Assembly (NCBI RefSeq): GCF_028745505.1 | Contig: NZ_JAQZZL010000002.1 | Span: 434,001-498,000, forward strand | DNA: 64,000 bases | Direction of reading: 5' to 3' | Source of the DNA: Lentisphaera marina | GTDB lineage: Bacteria > Verrucomicrobiota > Lentisphaeria > Lentisphaerales > Lentisphaeraceae | Shown here: positions 57,484 to 64,000 of the stretch, one piece after another | Layout of the letters: each line of letters opens with the position of its first letter | How positions within the stretch are numbered: position 1 is the first letter of the stretch | Notes under the pieces: generated by a model | The model's database searches: none | Told to the model about the DNA's origin: nothing | What the model saw: the letters and a program-made list of their open reading frames with translations, nothing else | Program-made: the position numbers and the translations under genes

Positions 57484-58701
57484 ATGAAAAAAATTGATAA
57501 ATCCTCGCATTTAGAATCAGTAAGATATGAGATTCGTGGGCGCGTAGCGAAGGCATCTGAACGCCTTCGTTTAGATGGTGTTAATGTCCTTGAGCTCAAT
57601 ATTGGTAACCCAGGAGTTTTTGGCTTCAAGGTTCCCGATACTATGAATATGGCCTTGATTCGCAATCTAGAAAAATCGGCCGCCTATTGTGCGTCGAAGG
57701 GGATTTATTCAGCACGTGAAGCGATAGTGGTAGATACGCAAAACCAGGGTGTTAAGGGGCTCGATATTGATCGCGTTTATCTTGGCAATGGTGTGAGCGA
57801 ACTCATTCTCATGGCGATGGAAGGTTTACTTAATTTAGATGATGAAGTCTTGCTGCCTTCGCCCGATTATCCCTTGTGGAGTGCGGCCGTGAAGATCTCT
57901 GGAGGCCAAGCAGTTTATTACCCATGTGATTCTAGCAATGATTGGATGCCTGACTTAGAGGCGATGGAAGCAAGTATTACAGAGAAAACTCGTGGGATAG
58001 TGGTGATCAATCCAAATAACCCAACAGGCGCGGTTTACTCTCGTGAAATCCTTGAAGGAATCGTTGATATTGCACGAAGACATAATTTAATCATTTTCTC
58101 TGATGAAATTTATTCGAAAGTTCTATATGATGACAAAGAATTTATTCCCATGGCGACTTTGGCAGAGGATATTTTGATTGTCAGTTTTAATGGTCTTTCA
58201 AAATCTTACCGAGCTTGTGGTTTTCGCTGCGGTTGGATGTATCTCACTGGTGCGGTTGATGCGGCTGAGTCATACATTGAGGGATTAGATTTACTCGCTT
58301 CAATGCGCTTGTGTTCGAATGTGCCTGCTCAGTGGGCAGTGCAGACTGCTTTGGGTGGTTACCAATCCATTTTTGATTTGTGTTCAGGTGAAGGACGACT
58401 GAAGAGACAGCGTGACTTGTGTTATAGACGACTCAATGCCATAGAAGGTGTGTCAGTAGTTAATGCTGGCGGCGCTCTGTATCTCTTTGCTGAACTTGAC
58501 TTAGATATGTACAAATTTGATAATGATGAAGACTTTGTTTTACGCTTCTTGGAAGAAGAACACGTTTTGTTTGTCCATGGTTCGGGTTTTAACTATGAAC
58601 GTTCGGCGGCTTTCCGAGTTGTGTTCCTTCCCTATGAAGAGGATTTGCAGCGCGCTTTCGATCGCTTAGAAAAATTCTTAGCTCGCCACCGTCGCAAGTA
58701 A
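57484..58701 (+). CDS. class I aminotransferase (AlaA-like)
   Basis: The 405-residue PLP enzyme has LELNIGNPGVFGF, YLGNGVSELI, LLPSPDYPLWSAAVKI, INPNNPTGAVYS, FSDEIYSKVLYD and the PLP-binding lysine in SFNGLSKSYRACGFR. This pattern matches the alanine/valine-pyruvate aminotransferase (AlaA/YfbQ) type, which transfers amino groups between alanine and 2-oxoglutarate. It lies 2 bases after mscS and its stop directly abuts the next start. Confidence 0.92.
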   Translation: MKKIDKSSHLESVRYEIRGRVAKASERLRLDGVNVLELNIGNPGVFGFKVPDTMNMALIRNLEKSAAYCASKGIYSAREAIVVDTQNQGVKGLDIDRVYLGNGVSELILMAMEGLLNLDDEVLLPSPDYPLWSAAVKISGGQAVYYPCDSSNDWMPDLEAMEASITEKTRGIVVINPNNPTGAVYSREILEGIVDIARRHNLIIFSDEIYSKVLYDDKEFIPMATLAEDILIVSFNGLSKSYRACGFRCGWMYLTGAVDAAESYIEGLDLLASMRLCSNVPAQWAVQTALGGYQSIFDLCSGEGRLKRQRDLCYRRLNAIEGVSVVNAGGALYLFAELDLDMYKFDNDEDFVLRFLEEEHVLFVHGSGFNYERSAAFRVVFLPYEEDLQRAFDRLEKFLARHRRK

Positions 58702-59469
58702 ATGTTTGAACTTACTTCTTTGGCCAGTGGCTCAAAAGGCAATTGTACCCTAATTGAAAACGATAGCTCGGCTTACATCATTGATTGTGGCTTGAGTTTT
58801 AAAAAGCTTTGTGAAAAAATGCAGGCTTTGGGTAAAGATCTCGCTAAACTCAAAGGGATTTTTGTAACTCATGAGCATGCTGATCACGCTTCAGGTGTAC
58901 GAATCTGTGCAGATAAATTAGATATTGCGGTTTACGCAAATCATGATACGGCTTTGATGCTTAAGCAAAAAAATCGCATGGGCAAAAAATGCGTCATTTT
59001 TGAAAACGGTCAAGAGATCTTTTTAGATGGAATGTGTTTTCAGCCCTTCTCGGTTCCTCATGATGCGGTGAATACAGTGGCGTATAAAGTTGAATGCGAA
59101 GGTCGCAAGATTTCTGTTTTAACTGATTTGGGAAGCGTTACAGAGTTGGTGATCAATCAAGTTCAAGGCAGCGAAGTCTTGGTGCTTGAATGTAATTATG
59201 ATCAAGAGATGTTGATGAATTGTGGCCGTCCTTGGCGTACAATTCAACGAATCATGAGTCGCCATGGCCATTTGAGTAATGAGCAAGCAATGGAGCTTTT
59301 AGAGCGTTTAATGCATCCAGGATTGAAAGACTTGTATATTGGTCATATATCAGAGGACACGAATGACTATAGCTTGGTCTACGACATTGTTTCAAAGACT
59401 TTAGATAAATTAGATCGCAATGATATAAAACCTCAGATCCTGATGCGTCACGGTTTGATGGAGGCCTAA
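58702..59469 (+). CDS. metallo-beta-lactamase-fold hydrolase (WalJ/YycJ-like)
   Basis: The 255-residue protein has LTSLASGSKGNCTLIEN at the start, the metal motif THEHADHASGV, PFSVPHDAVNTVAYKVE, SVLTDLGSVTE, LECNYDQEML and SRHGHLSNEQAMELL. These belong to the YycJ/WalJ group of MBL-fold proteins, linked to DNA replication/recombination and cell-wall control. It begins on the base after the aminotransferase stop. A hairpin overlaps its stop. Confidence 0.9.
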   Translation: MFELTSLASGSKGNCTLIENDSSAYIIDCGLSFKKLCEKMQALGKDLAKLKGIFVTHEHADHASGVRICADKLDIAVYANHDTALMLKQKNRMGKKCVIFENGQEIFLDGMCFQPFSVPHDAVNTVAYKVECEGRKISVLTDLGSVTELVINQVQGSEVLVLECNYDQEMLMNCGRPWRTIQRIMSRHGHLSNEQAMELLERLMHPGLKDLYIGHISEDTNDYSLVYDIVSKTLDKLDRNDIKPQILMRHGLMEA

Positions 59470-59495
59470 AAAAGCCGCTTGTTAAAAAGCGGCTT
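59468..59495 (-). terminator. terminator for the response regulator gene
   Basis: AAGCCGCTT (59472-59480) and AAGCGGCTT (59487-59495) form the stem. The T run appears on the minus strand (AAAAAA at 59468-59473 on plus), so it ends the minus-strand response regulator transcript. It also overlaps the stop of the WalJ-like gene. Confidence 0.8.
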
Positions 59496-59518
59496 AATGA
59501 GTTGGTGTCATTGAGGGA

Positions 59519-59896
59519 CTAGGTTAAAAGCTTATCGAGCTCGCAAATAACATCTTTACATGAGAAGGGTTTTCGCACTGTCGCGTCTGCCCCAAATACC
59601 TTGGCAGTCTCTAAGTTATCAAAGCCAGAAGAGTAAATTTTTCCCGTGATAGCAATGATCTTTACCTCTGGGAAGAGTTGGCGCATTTTGGTAATGGTTT
59701 CTAGACCTTCCATGTTGGGCATGACAATATCCGTAATTATACCGTCCGGTACAAATCCATCTACTAAATTTACAGCTTCTAAGCCATCATCAGCAGTTCT
59801 CACAGTGTAACCTTCTTTGTTGAGACAGTCTTTTAGGATTTCTAGAACGACTGGATTATCATCGATCACTAAAATATTTTTATTTGACACTTCCAT
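59519..59896 (-). CDS. single-domain response regulator (CheY-like receiver)
   Basis: The 125-residue protein is just a receiver domain: acidic pair at D12-D13 (VIDDNPVV), phosphoacceptor D56 in ITDIVMPNMEG, threonine in IIAITGK and the conserved lysine in VRKPFS. No output domain is attached and no histidine kinase is near, so its partner is unknown. It has its own terminator. Confidence 0.93.
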   Translation of the reverse strand: MEVSNKNILVIDDNPVVLEILKDCLNKEGYTVRTADDGLEAVNLVDGFVPDGIITDIVMPNMEGLETITKMRQLFPEVKIIAITGKIYSSGFDNLETAKVFGADATVRKPFSCKDVICELDKLLT

Positions 59897-60025
59897 ACAG
59901 TAAATCTCTTGCTAAATGTTTACTTTAAAATAAAGACCCTTTCATTGCTATACAATCAAAAAACTTCCTGTGAGGAGGAAAAGCAAGTAAAAAAGACTAA
60001 ATTTTAATCAACAAGTGATTAAAAC

Positions 60026-60060
60026 AAAAAAATAGCTAAAGAGATCACTCTCTTTAGCTA
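60026..60060 (-). terminator. aroA terminator
   Basis: TAGCTAAAGAGA (60033-60044) and TCTCTTTAGCTA (60049-60060) form a perfect 12-bp stem with a TCAC loop; on the minus strand it is followed by a 7-base T run. Confidence 0.92.
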
Positions 60061-60083
60061 AGACTGTATTTTGAATTTGAAGT

Positions 60084-61361
60084 CTACTTTTGAACTAGAC
60101 CTTCTCGTACATTAAAGTAGTTGGGGAAAGTTTTCTTACAGCATAAAGGATCGAGAATAGTGATCTCTGTACCGAGGCTGAGTATGGCGAAAGCCATGGC
60201 CATGCGGTGATCATCGTAAGTCTCGATTTCGCAATTTAAGATTTTCTCTGGAGGATTGATCACTAAGTAATCAGGACCTTCTTCAACAGTGGCACCTGCG
60301 CGTTTAAGCTCTGTAGCTACGGCAGTGATGCGCTCAGTTTCTTTAACCTGCCAGTTGGCAATGTTGCGAATAGTTGTAGTGCCTTCTGCGAACATCGCAA
60401 CAACGGCTAAAGTCATACCCGTGTCAGTCATCGTGTTCATGTCAATATCGATGCCTTTGAGCTTGCCAGTGGAGCTCACTTCGATGAAGTTGTCGCCATA
60501 GGTAACGTCAGCACCCATTTGGCCCATGACGCCTGCAAAGCCAGATTCGCCTTGGATACTATCTTTACCGCAACCATAGACGCGGACAGAGCCGTTGATG
60601 GCTGCTGCACCTAAAAAGTATGAAGCGGAACCCGCATCACCTTCAACGATGAATTTGCTGGGGTTGATGTACTTCTGTGGAGCTGGCACAGTGAATGTTT
60701 GGTAGTTGTCGTTAGTCACTTCAACGCCAAACTTATTCATGAGACCAATAGTCATGTCGACATAAGGCTTGGAAGTGAGGTCGCCATCGATGTTGATCGT
60801 GACATCATTTTCTGCTAGAGGGGAAGCGAGAAGAAGTGCCGTGATGTATTGACTAGAAACTGAACCATTAACGCTTGTGAGTCCACCTTTGATACCGTTG
60901 GCCTTGATGTTGAGGGGAGGGCATTTGGTGTTGAACTCGTAGGAAATATCGATGTCTAATTTTTGCAGGGCTTCAACGAGGTCGCTAATAGGACGTTCGC
61001 GCATACGTGCGTTACCATCAATGACGTAATTGCCTTTACTCGCACAAATAGCTGCGGTCATACTGCGTACTGCAGTGCCAGCGTTCTCTAGATATAAGTT
61101 AAAATCGCCGTCGGGTAGTGAGCCGGCACAGCCTTGGAGTTCTACGGTGAGTTCCTCTAAGTCGCGGCTGCAAGGGATATTAAGCGTCTGTAAAGCTTCG
61201 AACATGCGATCCACATCATTACTGGAAAGGATGTTCTCTAAAGTGATTTTGCCTTCGCCAAGGGCGGCGAGGAGTAGGCTACGGTTGGAAATGCTCTTTG
61301 AGCCGGGAAGTTTAACGGTGCCCTGAATAGAGCTGATTTTCGGAAGGGTGATTTTTTCCAA
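60084..61361 (-). CDS. aroA: 5-enolpyruvylshikimate-3-phosphate synthase
   Basis: EPSP synthase catalyses the sixth step of the shikimate pathway. The 425-residue protein has GTVKLPGSKSISNRSLLLAA, LENAGTAVRSMTAA, GNARMRERPISDLVEAL, VSSQYITALLLASPL, EGDAGSASYFLGAAA, TETERI-type KETERITAVATELK and DDHRMAMAFA. The start is TTG 61361 with AGGAG 9 bases upstream. Terminators flank it on both sides, so it is transcribed alone. Confidence 0.97.
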   Translation of the reverse strand: MEKITLPKISSIQGTVKLPGSKSISNRSLLLAALGEGKITLENILSSNDVDRMFEALQTLNIPCSRDLEELTVELQGCAGSLPDGDFNLYLENAGTAVRSMTAAICASKGNYVIDGNARMRERPISDLVEALQKLDIDISYEFNTKCPPLNIKANGIKGGLTSVNGSVSSQYITALLLASPLAENDVTINIDGDLTSKPYVDMTIGLMNKFGVEVTNDNYQTFTVPAPQKYINPSKFIVEGDAGSASYFLGAAAINGSVRVYGCGKDSIQGESGFAGVMGQMGADVTYGDNFIEVSSTGKLKGIDIDMNTMTDTGMTLAVVAMFAEGTTTIRNIANWQVKETERITAVATELKRAGATVEEGPDYLVINPPEKILNCEIETYDDHRMAMAFAILSLGTEITILDPLCCKKTFPNYFNVREGLVQK

Positions 61362-61386
61362 GGTTCGATTCTCCTAATGGGTAAAG

Positions 61387-61417
61387 AAAAAAAGGCGGGA
61401 AAAATCCCGCCTTTTTT
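61387..61417 (-). terminator. terminator of the infC-rpmI-rplT operon
   Basis: AAAAAAAGGCGGGA (61387-61400) and TCCCGCCTTTTTT (61405-61417) form a stem with an AAAA loop; the symmetric A and T runs make it bidirectional. It lies 17 bases after rplT. Confidence 0.93.
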
Positions 61418-61433
61418 AAAACTTAATTATAGC

Positions 61434-61790
61434 TTACTTAGCTATAGCAGCTTTAGCTTGTTCAACTAGTGCATTAAAAGCAGCACGGTCGTTAACAGCC
61501 ATGTCAGCGAGGACTTTTCTGTTAAGCTCGATGTTGAGCTTTTTAAGACCATCGATGAAGCTTGAGTAGTTGCTGTCCTGTTGACGGCAAGCAGCGTTGA
61601 TACGAGTAGTCCAAAGTTGACGGTACTGACGTTTCTTTTGCTTACGGCCTACATAGGCGTGTTGATTTGCTTTGTCGACGGCGTCCATTGCGTTTCTGAT
61701 ACGCTTAGATGCGCAGCCGTAAAAACCTTTTGCAGCCTTAAGGATGCGTTTTCTTCTAGCTCTTGAAGCTGGGGAATTAGTTGCTCTCAT
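61434..61790 (-). CDS. rplT: 50S ribosomal protein L20
   Basis: The 118-residue basic protein has [37 protein letters not shown] and [19 protein letters not shown], diagnostic for L20, an early-assembly large-subunit protein which also represses its own operon in some bacteria. It lies 16 bases after rpmI. Confidence 0.98.
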   Translation of the reverse strand: MRATNSPASRARRKRILKAAKGFYGCASKRIRNAMDAVDKANQHAYVGRKQKKRQYRQLWTTRINAACRQQDSNYSSFIDGLKKLNIELNRKVLADMAVNDRAAFNALVEQAKAAIAK

Positions 61791-61806
61791 TGATAAATCT
61801 CCTTAA

Positions 61807-62010
61807 TTATTTGAGGCCGTAGGGAAGGGCAGCTTTAACAGCATTGAGTTCACAGTCTTTAAGAACTGTAGAAGTACCGAGTCTAGCCTTTCTCTTTGGA
61901 GATTTTTTAGTGAGGATGTGGCGCTTACCAGCGCGACAACGAATGTATTTGCCAGTAGAAGTCTGCTTGAGACGTTTGGCCACGCATTTGCGAGTCTTTT
62001 GTTTGGGCAT
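61807..62010 (-). CDS. rpmI: 50S ribosomal protein L35
   Basis: The 67-residue basic protein has KTRKCVAKRLKQTSTGKY and RHILTKKSPKRKARLG, as in L35. It is the middle gene of the conserved infC-rpmI-rplT order. AAGGAG lies upstream of its ATG. Confidence 0.97.
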   Translation of the reverse strand: MPKQKTRKCVAKRLKQTSTGKYIRCRAGKRHILTKKSPKRKARLGTSTVLKDCELNAVKAALPYGLK

Positions 62011-62050
62011 CGTTTTCTCCTTGATATTAGAGTTGTACGTAAAATGGCTG

Positions 62051-62072
62051 ATACGGCAGATGCCAGCCGTAT
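62051..62072 (-). promoter_or_regulatory. hairpin upstream of rpmI (possible L20 operator)
   Basis: ATACGGC (62051-62057) and GCCGTAT (62066-62072) form a 7-bp stem with an 8-base loop, extendable by CTG/CAG with one bulge. There is no T run, so it is not a terminator. It lies in the infC-rpmI gap, where L20 binds in some bacteria. Confidence 0.35.
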
Positions 62073-62140
62073 GCAGACCGAAAAATTGAGCGGTAAAATA
62101 GTGTGGAATTATTTATCCACAAGCAATTATTTTTAAATAA

Positions 62141-62665
62141 TTAAGCTTTTTTTGTACCTGGGGATAATTGCATGGACATATTACGTCCCATGAGCTTTGG
62201 TTTAGCCTCAATACTCACTGTTTCACCAAGAGTTTCGATGATTCTTTCCATGAGTGCATCACCGAGTTCTGGGTGAGCCATTTCACGGGCGCGAAACTGT
62301 AGAGTGATCTTGAGTTTATAGCCTTTAGCGATGAATTCGCTAGCGTGCTTAAGTTTAGTCTGGAAATCGTGGTCGTGAATATTGACGTGAAATTTAAGTT
62401 CTTTAACCTGATTGTTATTCATTTGCTTTTTACGAGCATCTTTCTGTTGCTTCTTTTTTTCGTAAATGAATTTACCATAGTCCATAATACGGACAACAGG
62501 TGGTTTAGCATCAGGGGCTAATTCAACAAGGTCAAGACCTTCTGAATTTGCATTAGTGACTGCTACAGAAAAAGGAACAATAGCAATTTCTTGGCCTTTG
62601 CTATCGAGTAGGCGAACTTCTTTGCCAGATAATGAGTCAGAGCCCGGCGAGTTAATTAAACGCAA
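62141..62665 (-). CDS. infC: translation initiation factor IF-3
   Basis: The 174-residue protein has KEVRLLDSKGQEIAIVPF and SEGLDLVELAPDAKPPVVRI, YGKFIYEKKKQQKD, and a C-terminal domain with KELKFHVNIHDHDFQTKLKH and VTIQFRGRE-type ITLQFRAREMAHPELG. It starts with TTG at 62665 after a stop codon in frame; GGAG lies 10 bases upstream. Rare start codons in infC allow IF-3 to control its own synthesis in other bacteria. Confidence 0.96.
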   Translation of the reverse strand: MRLINSPGSDSLSGKEVRLLDSKGQEIAIVPFSVAVTNANSEGLDLVELAPDAKPPVVRIMDYGKFIYEKKKQQKDARKKQMNNNQVKELKFHVNIHDHDFQTKLKHASEFIAKGYKLKITLQFRAREMAHPELGDALMERIIETLGETVSIEAKPKLMGRNMSMQLSPGTKKA

Positions 62666-62764
62666 TTAGATATATCTCCAGTTTTTTAAAAATGTGTTTT
62701 CTAAAGTTACTCAAGACAAAAACTTGTCAAAGTTATTGGAGCTCAATCACCTTAAAAAAGTAAG

Positions 62765-64000
62765 TTATTTTGATTTAGAGGCTTTTTTACCCTTGTTCCA
62801 TTGGAAAAATGGCAATAAACCGATGAGGCTAAGGCCGGTAAAGATAATGACGGCAAGCATGACGTAGAAAGCAGCTTGGCTAGTGAAGCCATAACTATGC
62901 AAGCCAATCGAGAGTTGGTTAACACCAAACCACGACCATGTCGTGACCGAACCACCAAAAATTGAGAGAAGGGCGATACCGCGCGATCTAGCAATGCCAG
63001 CCATTTTAGCGTGTAAGATAATGGCGCACCAAATAACGATGAGTAAAGCGCCATTTTCTTTCGGGTCCCAGCCCCAGAAGCGACCCCATGAGTCATCGGC
63101 CCAAAGTCCACCAAGAATCGTTCCGATGAAGCTAAAGAAGATGGCAAAAGCAATCGTTCCGTAAATAGTCGAGTTGAGGATTTTGAAGAGTTCTTTATTA
63201 TCTTTCTCAGCTTTAAAGAGTGAGTACACGAGTGAGAGGATCCCCGCCATAGCCGCAATATAAGTGGCGGCATAGCCCATGTTGATAGTGATAACGTGGG
63301 TCATGAGGAAGAATTTAGTATCGAGAACGGCTTGCATCATTTGCATAGTATCACCGTCGAGGGAGAGTTTGTCAGCAATGTTCAAGGTGATAAAACCACA
63401 AACGGCCGCAATGATGTTACCAATACCTCGTTTGAAGAGAGCTTCAATGATGAGCGCGGAGACGACAATCATCCAGCCAATGAAAATGGCAGTTGAGTAG
63501 AGGTTGGTAATCGGCGGATAGTCAGAGATGTAAACGCGGGCAACAAGTCCCCAAGTGTGTAGGACTGCAAGTACAGTTAAGAAATGGAGGTTGCAGCGGT
63601 TGATCCAAGGTTTGCGGAAGAGCCAAGAGAAGGCACAAAGGATGAAAGCAAGCCCATACCAATGGTAGAGACCAAAGGGATTGATTTTGTTGAAAGTGAT
63701 TTCAAAGTTGGTTTTGCTTTCAGCCGTTTCCCAAACTTGTAATTCCCCTTCGAGGCGGTGCTCTTGCGAACTGAGTTCAGTAAGCTTGGTGCTCTTTTCG
63801 TTTTTGCCCAAGTCTTTATTGGCTTCTGTGGCAATGAATTCTTTCTTGCTTTCTTCGAGTTCTGCCTTAATGGCAGTGAGACGAGTTTGGCGAATTTCTT
63901 TATTGATAGTCAAGAACTTATCAATTGCTTCATTAAATTCTTTATATTTGTCGTCGTAAAAATAGTAAAGAGCAACGGCCAATTGTTCCGTGTTGTCTTT
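62765..64000 (-). CDS. cytochrome c biogenesis protein CcsA/ResC-like, 5' end outside window
   Basis: The frame is open up to the last base of the window, so the N-terminus lies beyond it; the internal TTG at 63982 is not a convincing start. The visible part begins with a charged helical segment (about 80 residues), then eight or so membrane helices. The heme-handling WWD-type motif is seen in WADDSWGRFWGWDPKENGAL. Conserved histidines occur in FFLMTHVITINMGYA and in QLSIGLHSYG. CcsA-type proteins deliver heme to apocytochrome c outside the membrane. The length and soluble N-terminal part suggest a CcsB-CcsA (ResB-ResC) fusion or operon. Confidence 0.88.
   Translation of the reverse strand, partial: KDNTEQLAVALYYFYDDKYKEFNEAIDKFLTINKEIRQTRLTAIKAELEESKKEFIATEANKDLGKNEKSTKLTELSSQEHRLEGELQVWETAESKTNFEITFNKINPFGLYHWYGLAFILCAFSWLFRKPWINRCNLHFLTVLAVLHTWGLVARVYISDYPPITNLYSTAIFIGWMIVVSALIIEALFKRGIGNIIAAVCGFITLNIADKLSLDGDTMQMMQAVLDTKFFLMTHVITINMGYAATYIAAMAGILSLVYSLFKAEKDNKELFKILNSTIYGTIAFAIFFSFIGTILGGLWADDSWGRFWGWDPKENGALLIVIWCAIILHAKMAGIARSRGIALLSIFGGSVTTWSWFGVNQLSIGLHSYGFTSQAAFYVMLAVIIFTGLSLIGLLPFFQWNKGKKASKSK

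Noticed and set aside
59468-59495. Hairpin as a terminator for the WalJ-like gene on the plus strand
   Set aside because: There is no T run on the plus strand; the A run on its left serves the minus strand.

Overview
This 64 kb window is an AT-rich bacterial chromosome segment dominated by housekeeping genes, with one complete rRNA operon (16S-23S-5S), a type IV pilus / type II secretion-like assembly cluster, one IS3-family insertion sequence and a small patch of accessory DNA just after the rRNA operon. The cell is Gram-negative by content: an LptF/LptG-type permease, a secretin, lipoproteins, an LpoB-like protein and a Kdo/WaaP-like kinase. The 16S 3' end carries the CCTCC anti-Shine-Dalgarno, and many genes have clear AGGAG-type ribosome binding sites. 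The 16S sequence character, sulfatase-type proteins, DUF349 protein and secretin/pilin set suggest the PVC group, most likely a Lentisphaera-like member of Lentisphaerota. That placement is an inference from reading, not a database result.

Layout. 1-7978: end of a C-terminal processing protease, a PTS-IIA/CBS regulator abutting an NhaD-type antiporter, then (minus strand) RDD protein, LptG-like permease and an FGE-fold protein, then pyrF. 7982-18317: minus-strand run with a kinase, mazG, a lipoprotein, a DUF362 protein and recN; an LpoB/COG3014 lipoprotein pair on plus; then glycosyltransferase, voltage-gated-type K+ channel and pyruvate kinase on minus. 18318-24221: a 23-copy heptanucleotide array, rRNA leader, 16S, spacer without tRNA, 23S, 5S and terminator. 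24222-26303: accessory patch of small unrecognised genes, a start-less gene and a structured RNA-like remnant. 26304-27976: umuDC with a candidate SOS operator. 28072-37511: pilus/secretion cluster, all minus strand, running pilin, pilin-like protein, PilMN-like, PilO-like, PilT, PilB/GspE, PilC/GspF, a small exported protein, secretin. 37552-40066: two Fur/Zur-like palindromes, an HTH protein, infA and an IS3-family element bordered by two different heptamer arrays. 40075-47722: SWIM-SNF2 helicase, zinc-ribbon protein, PTS IIA, DUF349 protein and a frameshifted alpha/beta hydrolase. 47734-54224: degenerate sulfatase, purD, cysS, frr, cupin, transaldolase. 54377-64000: WG-repeat protein, MscS, aminotransferase, WalJ-like hydrolase, response regulator, aroA, the infC-rpmI-rplT operon and a CcsA-like cytochrome c biogenesis gene cut by the window edge.

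Most interesting points: a prepilin-type protein whose C-terminus resembles the DUF2793 domain of phage tail-fibre proteins; paired 20-bp palindromes upstream of the major pilin; three heptanucleotide array families, two of them hugging the IS ends; a sulfatase-fold and an FGE-fold protein that both lack expected catalytic residues; a hydrolase split by a -1 frameshift; and a possible group II intron 3' remnant. I see no CRISPR array, tRNA gene, prophage or obvious new defence system.
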